Of a stretch of 64,000 bases of DNA, positions 51,954 through 61,036 are shown piece after piece (position 1 is the first letter of the stretch; each line of letters begins with the position of its first letter). A model generated the notes under the pieces. The model ran no database searches and was not told the origin of the DNA. It was given only the letters and a program-made list of their open reading frames with translations. Source of the DNA: DATNBU01 sp964476185 (GTDB lineage: Bacteria; Desulfobacterota; Binatia; UBA1149; CAITLU01); NCBI GenBank assembly GCA_964476185.1, contig CAYYZO010000002.1, forward strand, positions 42,559-106,558, in the 5' to 3' direction. The position numbers were made by a program, and so were the translations under genes.

Positions 51954-53528
51954 ATGACGGCGCCGGGACCGGACGACCGGCCCCGCTCGTGGCTGGGGCT
52001 GCCGCCCGGGGTGTGGATCGCCGTCCTCGCGGCTTTCGTCGTTCGCGCGCTGTTCCTCGCCGACAAGCCGTTCTGGCGGGACGAGGGATGGGTCGTGCTG
52101 ATCGCGTCGGACCCGCTCGCGGCCGGTGCGTCCGGCCGCGCGTCCCCCGTCGGGTTCCTCTGGCTCACGCGCCTGGTGGTTTCGGCCGTGCCGTTCGTTC
52201 CCGAGGTCTCGTATCGGCTGGCTCCGCTCGCGGCAGGGGTGGGGGCGGTCGCGGCGCTCGCGCGCTGGGCTCTCTCGCTCGGGGCTTCGCGCGCGGCGGC
52301 GACCGCGGTCGCGTGGCTCGCGGCCGGCGTGCCGCCGCTCGTGTACTACTCGCGCGAGGTCAAGTCGTACGAGTTCGACTTCCTGCTCGCGATCGTCGCT
52401 CCGATGGCGGCCGCCGCCGCGTTCCCGGCAGCGCAGACCGGGGCGGCTCGTGCCGCGTTCGCGATGATCGTGGTCGCCGCGCCGTGGCTGAGCTTCGGCG
52501 GGATCTTCGCGGTCGGCGCCGTGTTCGCGTGGGGATGGATCGCGTGGTGGCGCGACCTCGACCGCGCCGGCCGCCGGTGGTGGCTGGCCGCGACGGCGCT
52601 GTTCCTCGCCTCGTTCGGCGCGGTGTACGTGCTCGCGCTCGGCGCGCAGTCCGGAGACCGCTGGATGCACCAGTACTGGAGCTACTACCTGGTGGCCGAC
52701 CGGCGTCTGTGGCTGCCCGTCCGGCTCGCGCGCGCCCTGTGGGAGTACGCGAGCATCGCGACGACCTACTTCTTCCCCTTGTCGTGGCCGGTGGCGGTTC
52801 CCCTCGCGCTTGCCGGAGCCTGGTCGTGGCCGCGAGCGACGCGGTCGCAGCTCGTGGTCCTGTTCGTCGCGACGGCGGGCGCGTGCGCGACCGCGGCGGT
52901 GCTCGAGCGCTACCTGCTCGTGAGCGGCCGGCTGTTGCTGTTCGCGGCTCCGATTCCGCTGCTGTGGATCGCGAACGGGCTCGTCGTCGTCGCCGCCCGT
53001 GCCGGCGCGCGCGGGCTGGCGGTCGCCGCGGCCGTGGCGATCTCGCTCTGGTGGTCCGGCGAGGCGATCCGCTGGAGGGTCGGCAAGGTGCAGACGCGCC
53101 AGTCGAACTTCTTCCGCTACGACGTGCTGCAGGACGTCGATATCGCGATCGAGGCCGCGGCGCGCCTGATCCCGGACGGCGAACCGTTGCTCGTCTCGCG
53201 CGCGGCGTCCTACGCGTTCCGGATCTACTATGACGGCGAGCCGCTGCGCGCGGCGTTCTGGCGGCGCGACGAACGCGCGGGCGCCGACCAGCTCGCGAAG
53301 CAGTGGCTCCGGCGCGTCGAGCGCCGCGCGTGGGTGCTGCTGACGGACGAGGAGTTGCGCTGGGCGCGCGAGATCCTGGCCGCGGAGGGCTTCACGCATC
53401 GCGAGCGCGCCGCGGTGCGCGGCGCGAGGCTCTGGGAAGTGCGCCGCCGCAACCTGATGCGCACCGGCGCTACCCGGCAGGGAACGAGCGAACCGCCGCG
53501 GCCACCCGCTCGACCTGCCCGGCGCTGA
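51954..53528 (+). CDS. Polytopic membrane glycosyltransferase-like protein (GT39/PMT-like)
   Basis: 524 residues with about ten membrane segments. The first loop has PFWRDEGWVVLIAS, whose Asp-Glu pair resembles the catalytic DE of GT-C enzymes. VPPLVYYSREVKSYEFDFLLAI resembles the second conserved loop. The soluble C-terminal part follows. GT-C enzymes transfer sugars from polyprenyl-phosphate donors. It faces the sugar cassette on the other strand, and its last 59 nt overlap the 3' end of the convergent aminotransferase gene. Substrate unknown. Confidence 0.75.
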   Translation: MTAPGPDDRPRSWLGLPPGVWIAVLAAFVVRALFLADKPFWRDEGWVVLIASDPLAAGASGRASPVGFLWLTRLVVSAVPFVPEVSYRLAPLAAGVGAVAALARWALSLGASRAAATAVAWLAAGVPPLVYYSREVKSYEFDFLLAIVAPMAAAAAFPAAQTGAARAAFAMIVVAAPWLSFGGIFAVGAVFAWGWIAWWRDLDRAGRRWWLAATALFLASFGAVYVLALGAQSGDRWMHQYWSYYLVADRRLWLPVRLARALWEYASIATTYFFPLSWPVAVPLALAGAWSWPRATRSQLVVLFVATAGACATAAVLERYLLVSGRLLLFAAPIPLLWIANGLVVVAARAGARGLAVAAAVAISLWWSGEAIRWRVGKVQTRQSNFFRYDVLQDVDIAIEAAARLIPDGEPLLVSRAASYAFRIYYDGEPLRAAFWRRDERAGADQLAKQWLRRVERRAWVLLTDEELRWAREILAAEGFTHRERAAVRGARLWEVRRRNLMRTGATRQGTSEPPRPPARPARR

Positions 53529-54582
53529 GCTCGGGAAACATCGGCAGCGACAGCACCTCGCCCGCGAGGCGTTCGGCGACCGGGAAGTCACCCGGCCCGT
53601 ACCCGAGGCCGGCGTAGGCGGGCTGCAGGTGCGGCGGGACCGGATAGTGGATGCCGGTGTCGATACCGCAGGCGTCGAGATGAGCCCGCAGTTCGTCGCG
53701 CCGCGGCGTTCGCACCACGTAGAGGTGGTAGACGTGCGTCGCGCCGGGTTCCACGCGCGGCAGTACGAGTTCCTCCCTCGGCAGCAGTTCGGCGTAGAGC
53801 GCCGCGTGCGCGGCGCGCGCCGTGTTCCAGGCGTCGAGCCGCCCGAGCTTGACGGCGAGCACGGTGGCCTGCAGCGAGTCGAGCCTCGAGTTGCTCCCGA
53901 CGACGACGTGTTCGTTCTTCGCGCGCTGGCCGTAGTGGCGCAGCAGGCGCAGGCGCGCGGCGAGGGCCTCGTCGTCGGTCACGACGATCCCGCCGTCGCC
54001 GTACGCGCCGAGGTTCTTCGCCGGATAGAAGCTGAAGCAGCCGGCCGTCCCGAACGTCCCGCAGGCACGGCCGGCCAGCCGCGCGCCGTGCGCCTGCGCG
54101 GCGTCCTCGACCACGGCCAGCCCGTGGCGGGCCGCGATGCGCCCGATCGGCTCCATGTCGGCCGGATGCCCGTACAGGTGCACGGGCACGATCGCCTTCG
54201 TGCGCGGCGTGATCGCGGCCTCGATGCGCGCGGGGTCGATCTGGTGCGTCGCCTCGAGGCAGTCGACGGGGACCGGGCGCGCGCCGGTCGACGAGACCGC
54301 GAACGCGGTCGCGATGAACGTGTTCGCGGGGATCAGCACTTCGTCCCCGTGCCCGACGTCGAGCGCGGCCAGCGCGAGGCGAAGGGCGTCGAGGCCGCTC
54401 GCGACGCCGATCGCGTGCCGCGAGCCGAGCCAGGCCGCGAACTGCTGCTCGAAGCGCTCGACGGCTTCGCCGAGGATGAAGTCCGCCGACGAAAGGACGC
54501 CTTCGAGGGCGGGGCGGACCTGCGGGGCGATCTCGCGCCACTGCGCGGCGAGATCCACGAACGGCACGCGCGGCGTGGTCAT
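53470..54582 (-). CDS. DegT/DnrJ/EryC1/StrS-family sugar aminotransferase
   Basis: 370 residues. FVDLAAQWREI start, ANTFIATAFAVSSTGARPVPVDC, VVEDAAQAHGARLAG (PLP-contacting Asp) and CFSFYPAKNLGAYGDGG with the PLP Lys. Similar to WbpE-type transaminases that aminate 3-keto UDP-sugars. In the cassette it lies with a Gfo/Idh dehydrogenase and a hexapeptide acyltransferase, the set needed for a 3-acetamido sugar. ATG 54582 overlaps the GT2 stop (ATGA). Its end overlaps the convergent GT39-like gene. Confidence 0.93.
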   Translation of the reverse strand: MTTPRVPFVDLAAQWREIAPQVRPALEGVLSSADFILGEAVERFEQQFAAWLGSRHAIGVASGLDALRLALAALDVGHGDEVLIPANTFIATAFAVSSTGARPVPVDCLEATHQIDPARIEAAITPRTKAIVPVHLYGHPADMEPIGRIAARHGLAVVEDAAQAHGARLAGRACGTFGTAGCFSFYPAKNLGAYGDGGIVVTDDEALAARLRLLRHYGQRAKNEHVVVGSNSRLDSLQATVLAVKLGRLDAWNTARAAHAALYAELLPREELVLPRVEPGATHVYHLYVVRTPRRDELRAHLDACGIDTGIHYPVPPHLQPAYAGLGYGPGDFPVAERLAGEVLSLPMFPELSAGQVERVAAAVRSFPAG

Positions 54583-55322
54583 CGTTTCAAGCCCAGCCCG
54601 ACCAGCACGATCGGCCGGACGATGCTCCACCAGTCGAGGAGCGGGCGCATCTTCGTGTAGGCGACCCCGCCGGTGGGATAGACCTTCGTGACGGGCGCCT
54701 CGCGCACCACGTAGCCGAGCCGGATCGCGCGCAGCAGCAGGTAGGGCTCGAGCTCGTACTGGTCGAGCCAGGGCTGGTCGAGGTCGAGGCGGGGGTCGTC
54801 GAGCAGGGCGAGGCGCAGCGCGCGGAAGCCGTTGGTCGTGTCGGTGACGTGCTGGCGCGCGACCATCCGGAACAGCCACGGGTGCACGAGTTGCGATGCG
54901 CGGACGCGATGCCTCGGCATGTTCACGTGCGCGCCGGCGGCCAGGTAGCGCGATCCCTGCACGAGGTCGGCGCGGCCCTCGACGATCGGCCCGACGAGGC
55001 GGCCGATCTCGCTCGGCCGGTCCTTGTCGTTGCCGGACAGGATCACGCAGATGTCGTAGCCCTGGCCGTGCGCCCAGCGGTACGCGCGCCGGATCGCTGC
55101 GCCGACGCCGCAGCGCTTCTCCGATCGCAGCAGCGTCGCGCCGCGCCGGCGCACGATCTCGGGGGTCGCGTCCGTCGATCCGTCGTCGGCGACGGCCACG
55201 TCGATCCCCTCGACTTCGCGGCAGCGGTCGACGACGGCGCCGATCGCGCGCTGTTCGTTGAAGGCGACCGGCACCGCGACGATGCGGGCGCGCGGGATCG
55301 GGCTGGGGGGCGCGGTCGTCAC
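54579..55322 (-). CDS. Family 2 glycosyltransferase
   Basis: 247 residues from GTG 55322 (GTGA overlap). GT2 fold with IVAVPVAFNEQRAIGAVVD, VAVADDGSTDATPEIV, CGVGAAIRRAYRWA and VILSGNDKDRPSEIGRL in place of the usual DxD. It resembles polyprenol-phosphate sugar synthases, has TNGFRALR, and lacks a C-terminal membrane domain. It may provide the lipid-linked donor for the nearby GT39-like protein (inference). Confidence 0.9.
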   Translation of the reverse strand: MTTAPPSPIPRARIVAVPVAFNEQRAIGAVVDRCREVEGIDVAVADDGSTDATPEIVRRRGATLLRSEKRCGVGAAIRRAYRWAHGQGYDICVILSGNDKDRPSEIGRLVGPIVEGRADLVQGSRYLAAGAHVNMPRHRVRASQLVHPWLFRMVARQHVTDTTNGFRALRLALLDDPRLDLDQPWLDQYELEPYLLLRAIRLGYVVREAPVTKVYPTGGVAYTKMRPLLDWWSIVRPIVLVGLGLKR

Positions 55323-55921
55323 CCGGCGTCCTCGCGGGGGTCGCCGGGGCCGGCCTCGGCGACGCCGTCCGGGCCGAGACGATACGCGTTGCCGCACTCG
55401 CAGCGCGAGAAGTCGCCCGTGTCGAACGCGAGCCTCCGTCCGCACGCGCAGACCCAGCCGGTGCGGCGCGCGGGACTGCCGACGACGAGCGCGTGCGGCT
55501 CGACGTCGCGCGTGACGACGGCGCCGGCCCCGACCATCGCGTGGCGCCCGACGCGCAGTCCGCACAGCAGCGTCGCGTTCGCGCCGATCGTCGCGCCGCA
55601 CTCGACGGTGGTCGGCTCGGGCGTCCACGGGCGGCGGCTGCGCGGTCGGCGATCGTTCGTGAAGGCGACGTTCGGGCCGACGAACACGTCGTCGCCGATG
55701 CTCACGTGCTGCCAGACCGAGACGCCGTTCTTGATCGTCACCCGGTCGCCGACGACTGCGCCGGACTCGACGAAGGCATGATCGCCGATGTTGCAGTCGC
55801 GACCGATGGCCGCGTCCTTCATGACGTGGGCGAAGGCCCAGACGCGCGTGCCGTCGCCGATGCGCTCGCTCTCGACGAGCGCGGTCGGGTGCACGAAGAC
55901 CTTGCCGGCGAAACGGTTCAT
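55319..55921 (-). CDS. Hexapeptide-repeat acyltransferase (WbpD-like) with Cys4 tail
   Basis: 200 residues. Left-handed beta helix repeats (IGDGTRVWAFAHVMKDAAIG, CNIGDHAFVESGAVVGDRVTIKNGV) and the sugar N-acetyltransferase segment FVGPNVAFTND. The C-terminal tail has two Cys pairs (VCACGRRL, CECGNAY), a small zinc-ribbon-like module seen in some members. It probably acetylates the 3-amino group made by the DegT enzyme. Start overlaps the Gfo/Idh stop (ATGA). Confidence 0.9.
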   Translation of the reverse strand: MNRFAGKVFVHPTALVESERIGDGTRVWAFAHVMKDAAIGRDCNIGDHAFVESGAVVGDRVTIKNGVSVWQHVSIGDDVFVGPNVAFTNDRRPRSRRPWTPEPTTVECGATIGANATLLCGLRVGRHAMVGAGAVVTRDVEPHALVVGSPARRTGWVCACGRRLAFDTGDFSRCECGNAYRLGPDGVAEAGPGDPREDAG

Positions 55922-57012
55922 GCTCGTGCGCTCCAGTCCAGATCGACCGGCCGGCCGTCGGCCTGCATCGATTCGGTCATGGCCTCCAGCGTCCGGACGA
56001 CCTCCCACGCGCGCTCGGCGCTGCAGATGCCGGCCGAGCCGGTGCGGACGGCGTCGAGGAAATACCGGGCCTGGCGTCGCAGCGGCTCCTCGGGCGAGAC
56101 GCGCGGGATGGTCACGTCGCCTTCGCGGATCGAGAGCTGGAAGAACTCGCCGAAGTTCTCGTAGTACGGCTCGACCAGCGCGCCCTGGTCGTGGATCGCG
56201 ACGGGGCCGGGCGCCAGGTCGTTCCAGGTGGCCATCTTGCGGTCGCCGACCAGGGTGATCTCGCGGACCTTCTTCGGGCTGAGCCAGCTGGCCGTGACGT
56301 TGGCGACGACGCCGCCGGGGTACCACAGCGTCGCGAACACCACGTCCTCGGCCCGTTCGGTCAGGCAGCGCCGTCCCGCGGCAGCGACCCGCGCCGGCAG
56401 CGCGTCGAACAGGTACCGGAAGATCGAGACCTCGTGCGCCACGAGGTCGTAGGCGACGTTCACGTCCTGGCGGATCGGCCCGAGGTTCGTCCGCACCGCC
56501 GTCGCGTAGTGCAGCGCGCCGAGTTCTCCGGCGGCGACCAGCTCGCGGAGCTTCTCGATGCCGCTGTTGAACAGGAAGACGTGCCCGACCATCAGCACGA
56601 GGCCGCGGCGGGCGGCGAGCTCGCCGAGCTCCCGGCACTCGGCGGAGCCGACGCAGAGCGGCTTCTCGCAGAGGACGTGCTTGCCGGCCTCGAGCGCGGC
56701 GCGGACGATCTCGTAGTGGCTGGAGGCCGGCGTGGCGACGACGACGGCGCCGACCGAGTCGTCGCCCAGCAGGGGAGCCAGGTCGGGGGAAGTGTGGAGG
56801 CCGGCGTGCACGCGCTGCATGTGCTCGCGGCGCGACGGGGCCGCGTCGACGGCGTGCGTGACGCGCGCGCCGGCCAGCGACCGGAACGCACGGATGTGGT
56901 TCGGCCCCCAGTGGCCGCACCCGACGACGCCGAGGGCGAGGTCGGCCGTCGCCGCGGGCGTCGCGACCGGCGACGCACCCGAAGTCGACGACGGTTCGGT
57001 TCGAGCCGTCAT
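55918..57012 (-). CDS. Gfo/Idh/MocA-family sugar dehydrogenase (WbpB-like)
   Basis: 364 residues, first gene of the sugar cassette. Rossmann motif LALGVVGCGHWGPNHIRAF, EKPLCVGSAECRELG with the catalytic-region Lys, and YDLVAHEVSIFRYLF. The family includes WbpB, which oxidises C3 of UDP-GlcNAcA ahead of WbpE and WbpD; the two partner types follow here. The first 25 residues are Ser/Thr/Ala-rich and may not be translated. Confidence 0.9.
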   Translation of the reverse strand: MTARTEPSSTSGASPVATPAATADLALGVVGCGHWGPNHIRAFRSLAGARVTHAVDAAPSRREHMQRVHAGLHTSPDLAPLLGDDSVGAVVVATPASSHYEIVRAALEAGKHVLCEKPLCVGSAECRELGELAARRGLVLMVGHVFLFNSGIEKLRELVAAGELGALHYATAVRTNLGPIRQDVNVAYDLVAHEVSIFRYLFDALPARVAAAGRRCLTERAEDVVFATLWYPGGVVANVTASWLSPKKVREITLVGDRKMATWNDLAPGPVAIHDQGALVEPYYENFGEFFQLSIREGDVTIPRVSPEEPLRRQARYFLDAVRTGSAGICSAERAWEVVRTLEAMTESMQADGRPVDLDWSARA

Positions 57013-57120
57013 CGGGTCCTCGATGCGCAGCTGCGGCGCGAAACGGCGTCCGGGGAGCCTCCGGCGGCTGTCGCCGTGCGCGCGCTCGTGTAGGCTGGCG
57101 TCGTTCGCCGGGAGTCCGTC

Positions 57121-57879
57121 ATGACGATGCTGATCGTGTTCGCTTGTCTCGCGTCCATCTTCGTGGTGGCCGAGCGCCTCCGGCCCGTCCGTCCCGGGCA
57201 GCCGTTCTTTCGTCGGGGCTGGTTCGCGGACGCGCTGTATGTTCCGATCCACTTCCTGATGCGAGTCGTGATCAACGGCACGCTTGCCGTGGTGCTGGCC
57301 GGTTGGGCCCGCGAGCACCTTCCCGCCGGGACCACGGCGGTACTGTCCGGCGCGCCGCTGTGGGTGCAGGTCGTCACCCTCCTCGTCGTCCTCGACTTCT
57401 TCTTCTACGTGATGCACCGCCTCAAACACCAATGGCACTGGTGGTGGCGGCTGCACGAGACGCACCACAGTTCCGTGGACCTGGACTGGATGTCCACGGC
57501 GCGCTTCCATCCGCTCGAGAAGGTGCTGGACCGCACGATCTACCTGCTTCCGTTGCTGTTCCTCGGCGTCTCGGACGAGGCGCTGCTGGTGTGGGCGGCC
57601 GTGGACGCGGCCTCGGGGATGCTGATCCACTCGAACCTGGACATCCGGCTCGGGCCGCTGCTCTACGTGATCAACAGCCCGGAGTTGCACCGCTGGCACC
57701 ACGCGCGCGACGAACGCTGGCAGCGCGTGAACTTCGGCAACAACTTCTCGATCTTCGACTGGATCTTCGGAACCGCCTACCTCGCGCCGCGGACGCCGAG
57801 CGACTACGGCGTCGACGACGAGGACTACCCGGTCGGCAACGTCTGGAAGCAGTTCTGGTACGCGTTCCGGGTCAGGTAG
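57121..57879 (+). CDS. Sterol desaturase/fatty acid hydroxylase-family membrane protein
   Basis: 252 residues with about four membrane helices and the di-iron His motifs HRLKH, HETHH and HRWHH in order, plus HSNLDI. Family members hydroxylate or desaturate lipids using oxygen. Substrate unknown; lipid A fatty acids, ornithine lipids or sterol-like compounds are possible. Divergent from the sugar cassette, 108 nt away. Its stop overlaps the convergent AraC-type gene by 8 nt. Confidence 0.92.
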   Translation: MTMLIVFACLASIFVVAERLRPVRPGQPFFRRGWFADALYVPIHFLMRVVINGTLAVVLAGWAREHLPAGTTAVLSGAPLWVQVVTLLVVLDFFFYVMHRLKHQWHWWWRLHETHHSSVDLDWMSTARFHPLEKVLDRTIYLLPLLFLGVSDEALLVWAAVDAASGMLIHSNLDIRLGPLLYVINSPELHRWHHARDERWQRVNFGNNFSIFDWIFGTAYLAPRTPSDYGVDDEDYPVGNVWKQFWYAFRVR

Positions 57880-58864
57880 CCGGCGCGGCGCGCGCCTCGC
57901 CAGGCGCGGTGCCGAACCAGCGGCGACAGGCGCGCCGGAAGTTCGCGGCGTCGCGGTAGCCGAGGTCGAACGCGATCTGCTCGGTGGTCTGCCCGCTGAC
58001 GCGCAGGAGCTGCCCGGCCCACGTCCGGCGGTGCGCGTCGCGCAGTTCGCGGAAGCTCAGTCCGTGCGCCTGCAGCCGCCGGACCAGGGTTCTCGGCGAG
58101 GTGCCGAGCCGCTGTGCGACCTGTTCCTTCGACAGCCCCGCCGGACCGCCCGACGCGAGCACGTGCTCGACCCTGGCGGCGAAGAACTCGGGGGCCTCGA
58201 GGCGGCGGGCCGACCCCTCGAGCATCCGCCGGGAGGTCTCGAAGAGGGCGGGGTCGGCGAACGGGCACGCCAGCGATTCCCAGGCCCGCGGGAAGACGAT
58301 CGCCGTGCGGGGCCGGCCGAAGTGCACCGGCGTCGGAAAGTAGCGGGCGTAGCGGTCCGCGTGCCCGGGCCGCGGCCTCGACAGTTCCATGGTGGCGGCG
58401 TGCGGCGGCTCGCCGAGGACCAGCGCGACGATCCCGAACAGGCTCAGCGCGAAGACCTCCATCAGCGCGTACTGCTCTTCTTCCGCGAGGCGGCAGCCCG
58501 CCCCGAGCACGAGCGTCGTCGAGGCGCCTTCGCGCACGACCGCCATCCGGACAGCGGGATTGCGGCATCGGCTGTAGCGGCTGAGCAGCAGCAGGCTGTC
58601 GGCGAGCGTCGGGGCGGAGATCGCCGCGACGCCGAGCGGGCCGTGGGCCGAGGCCTCGAGCGAGGCGCCGTGCTCGAGCGGCCATTCGGGACCGAGCAGC
58701 CGGTTCGCGTTGCGAATCTGGCGCAACTGCTGCCCGAGCGTGATCTCGGAGGTGGAGTTCCCCAGACGGGTCGGATCGACTCCGGTCCCGGCGAGCAGGC
58801 CGGCGCGCCGCTGCGGCGTCGTGCCGAAGGATCTCAGCGCGAACAGGAAATAGGCCGCCGGCAT
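57872..58864 (-). CDS. AraC-family transcriptional regulator, OruR/Arabinose_bd type
   Basis: 330 residues from ATG 58864; GTG 58903 would add 13. The N-terminal ligand domain has GVDPTRLGNSTSEITLGQQLR and the LLLSRY segment. The C-terminal double HTH has LSKEQVAQRLGTSPRTLVRRLQAHGLSFRELRD and TTEQIAFDLGYRDAANFRRACRRWFG. Such regulators often control lipid or hydroxylase genes. The only adjacent candidate is the convergent fatty acid hydroxylase; the target is uncertain. Confidence 0.92.
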   Translation of the reverse strand: MPAAYFLFALRSFGTTPQRRAGLLAGTGVDPTRLGNSTSEITLGQQLRQIRNANRLLGPEWPLEHGASLEASAHGPLGVAAISAPTLADSLLLLSRYSRCRNPAVRMAVVREGASTTLVLGAGCRLAEEEQYALMEVFALSLFGIVALVLGEPPHAATMELSRPRPGHADRYARYFPTPVHFGRPRTAIVFPRAWESLACPFADPALFETSRRMLEGSARRLEAPEFFAARVEHVLASGGPAGLSKEQVAQRLGTSPRTLVRRLQAHGLSFRELRDAHRRTWAGQLLRVSGQTTEQIAFDLGYRDAANFRRACRRWFGTAPGEARAAPAT

Positions 58865-59366
58865 CGGCAGCGAGTCGGTGAGTCGTTCTGGCGTCGATGG
58901 CACGAAATGACCGGCTGTTGGCCCAATATGCTTTGAGCGACTCGTCGATTCCACGTTACGCTCGGCGTTCGCGCGCCGGGAGGCCGGCCCCCCCTGCCCG
59001 GGGACGTCCAGGTCGTGCGACCGACCTCCTCTCCGACCGGACTCCGCCGCCGGACCAGAGCCGGAGTGAGTGCTATCCCGACCGTCGATGCCGGGAACGA
59101 CGCGAAGGACGACGACAGCAGGGCGACGCTCCACGCTCTTGCGGAGCACTCGGCGTCGATGGGTCGCAGGCGTGCGGGATCGGCGACGGGGGCGGGGCGA
59201 ATGGAAGGCGCGGTTCGATTCATATCGTTCGCCGAACTGGATAGGGGGAAGCGGTCGCGGGGAGACGACTCCGGGCTCGATCTCGCCACAGGGTCTTGAA
59301 CGCCGTTCCCGCACCGGCTGAAGTGCGTTGGCAGTCCGCTCCGCGGGAGCGAACAGGGAGAAGACG
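58865..59366. other. Intergenic region, 502 bp, no convincing gene
   Basis: Divergent gap between the AraC-type regulator and the DUF2092 gene. Short open frames exist on both strands but none has a ribosome site, conserved motif or family match. An AT-rich patch with CATATT on the minus strand (around 58924-58929) could be part of the regulator promoter. On the plus strand TTGAAC at 59296 is a weak -35. No RNA gene was recognised. Confidence 0.6.
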
Positions 59367-60227
59367 ATGAGACGAAACACGCTGGGAGTTCTTGCGGCCG
59401 TCGTGCCGCTCGCGACGCTGCTGCTCGGCGCGCCTCCGGCGCGCGCCGAAGACGCGGCGGACGCGCCGACCAAGGCGGCGGCCGCGCAGGCGGCTGCGCC
59501 GTCCGAGTCGCAGGCCAAGGCGCGGCAGTTGCTCGACGGGATGGCCAGGTTCCTGGCCGGCCAGAAAGAGTTCCGCGTCGACCTGCTGACCGGATACGAG
59601 GTGATGCAGGAGAGCGGACAGAAGATCGAGTTCGGCTCCCGACGCACGGTCCGCCTGCGGCGTCCGGGGCACCTGAGGCTCGATACCGTGGCCGGCGACG
59701 GGACCAAGGACGCGGTCGTCTTCGACGGCAAGACGATGATCGCCTACGACGCCGGGGCGAACGTCTACGCGTCGGCGGAGCAGAGCGCGGGTCTCGACGA
59801 AACCATCGTCCACTACGTGCGCGACCTCGGCATGCGCCTGCCGCTCGCGCCGCTGCTCGTGAGCACGTTCCCGGCCGAACTGGAACGCCGCGTGGAAACG
59901 GTCGACTACGTCGAGACGACCGACGTGTTCGGATCGACGTGCCACCACATTGCGGGTCGCACGGCCACCGTCGACTTCGAGGCGTGGATCGAGGACGGCA
60001 AGGAACCGCTGCTTCGCCGGATCGCCCTCACGTACAGGGAAGAGCAGGGCCATCCGCGGTTCTGGGCCGACTTCTCGGACTGGGACCTCGATCCGGACTT
60101 CCGCGATTCGGCATTCGAGTTCAGCGCGCCCGACGGCGCGAAGTCGATCGCTTTCGCGGCGAAGGTCGTCCAGCGCGTGGCGACGAGCGCACCGGCGGCG
60201 AAGCCGGCGCAAGGAGAATCGCGATGA
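59367..60227 (+). CDS. Exported DUF2092 protein
   Basis: 286 residues from ATG 59367 with AGGGAG 6 nt upstream. Signal peptide (VLAAVVPLATLLLGAPPARA), an Ala-rich spacer, then a LolA-like beta domain: FRVDLLTGYEVMQESGQKIEFGSRRTVRLRRPGHLRLDT, VVFDGKTMIAYDAG and WADFSDWDLDPDFRD. DUF2092 proteins are periplasmic and uncharacterised; the fold hints at lipid or lipoprotein binding. Overlaps the next gene (ATGA). Confidence 0.88.
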   Translation: MRRNTLGVLAAVVPLATLLLGAPPARAEDAADAPTKAAAAQAAAPSESQAKARQLLDGMARFLAGQKEFRVDLLTGYEVMQESGQKIEFGSRRTVRLRRPGHLRLDTVAGDGTKDAVVFDGKTMIAYDAGANVYASAEQSAGLDETIVHYVRDLGMRLPLAPLLVSTFPAELERRVETVDYVETTDVFGSTCHHIAGRTATVDFEAWIEDGKEPLLRRIALTYREEQGHPRFWADFSDWDLDPDFRDSAFEFSAPDGAKSIAFAAKVVQRVATSAPAAKPAQGESR

Positions 60228-61036
60228 GCAGGTTCGTGCGTTCGAACGTCTCGGCGGTGGTGGCCGCCATCTTCCTGGCCGGCATGACGTACGGCTTCGC
60301 GGAAGCCCGCGGCTTCGGCGGCGGTGGTGGAGGTGGCCGCGGCGGTTTTGGCGGCGGCGGCGGCGGTTTCGGGGGCGGCGGCGGCGGCGGCTTCTCCCGT
60401 TCGGGCCCCGCGTCCGGCGGCGGGTTCTCCTCGCGCTCCGCGGGCGGTTCCCGAGGCGGCTTCTCCGGCGGCGAGGGGCGTTCGCAGGGCGCGTCGTCGC
60501 AGCGATCGTCGAACCAGGATTCGCGGCAGTCGCAGCGTTCGTCGAACCAGGACTCGCGGGAGTCGCAGCGTTCGTCGAACCAGTCCGAGCGTTCGTCGAA
60601 CCAGCAGAATCGCGAGGACTCGCACAGCGACAACGTGCAGGCGCGGCAGGACGGCGCGACCGACCGCACGGAATCCCGCCAGCAGGGCGCGACGGAGCGG
60701 TCCGACAACCGCACCGACGCCTACGAGCACGGCTACGGCGGCGGCTACTACCACGGCGGCTACTACCACGACGACGACTGGGACAACGGCTCGGCGGCCG
60801 CGGGACTCGCGGTCGGCATGGTCGTCGGCGCGGCGGCGGCGAGCGCGTCCCAGCAACCCGCTTCGTCCACGACGGTCATCAACAACAACGCGGCGCCGAC
60901 GTCGGTCGCGGTGCTGCCGTGCCAGGCGACCGTCATGAACGTCAAGGGCGTCACGTACTACAAGTGCGGGGCGACCTACTACGAGCAGGCCTACGGCCCG
61001 GACGGAGTCATCTACATGCCGGTTCCCGCACCGTAA
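60224..61036 (+). CDS. Secreted Gly-rich repeat protein with conserved C-terminal domain
   Basis: 270 residues; AAGGAGA precedes the ATG. Signal peptide, Gly-rich tract (about 29-58), Ser/Gln/Asn/Arg repeats with RSSNQ five times (about 92-127), a Tyr/His/Gly-rich patch (GYGGGYYHGGYYHDDDW), a hydrophobic segment (AAAGLAVGMVVGAAAASAS), then a short domain with paired Cys (LPCQATVMNVKGVTYYKCGATYYEQAYGP). It is paired with DUF2092 by overlap. Function unknown; probably surface-exposed or membrane-anchored. Confidence 0.82.
   Translation: MSRFVRSNVSAVVAAIFLAGMTYGFAEARGFGGGGGGGRGGFGGGGGGFGGGGGGGFSRSGPASGGGFSSRSAGGSRGGFSGGEGRSQGASSQRSSNQDSRQSQRSSNQDSRESQRSSNQSERSSNQQNREDSHSDNVQARQDGATDRTESRQQGATERSDNRTDAYEHGYGGGYYHGGYYHDDDWDNGSAAAGLAVGMVVGAAAASASQQPASSTTVINNNAAPTSVAVLPCQATVMNVKGVTYYKCGATYYEQAYGPDGVIYMPVPAP

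Noticed and set aside
59015..59299. Small + strand frame in the gap before the DUF2092 gene
   Set aside because: No ribosome site, no conserved motif, and several competing frames of similar size in the same stretch.
60320..60620. Repeated DNA in the Gly-rich and RSSNQ region as a possible CRISPR or minisatellite
   Set aside because: The repeats are in-frame codon repeats of a secreted low-complexity protein, irregular in spacing and without unique spacers.
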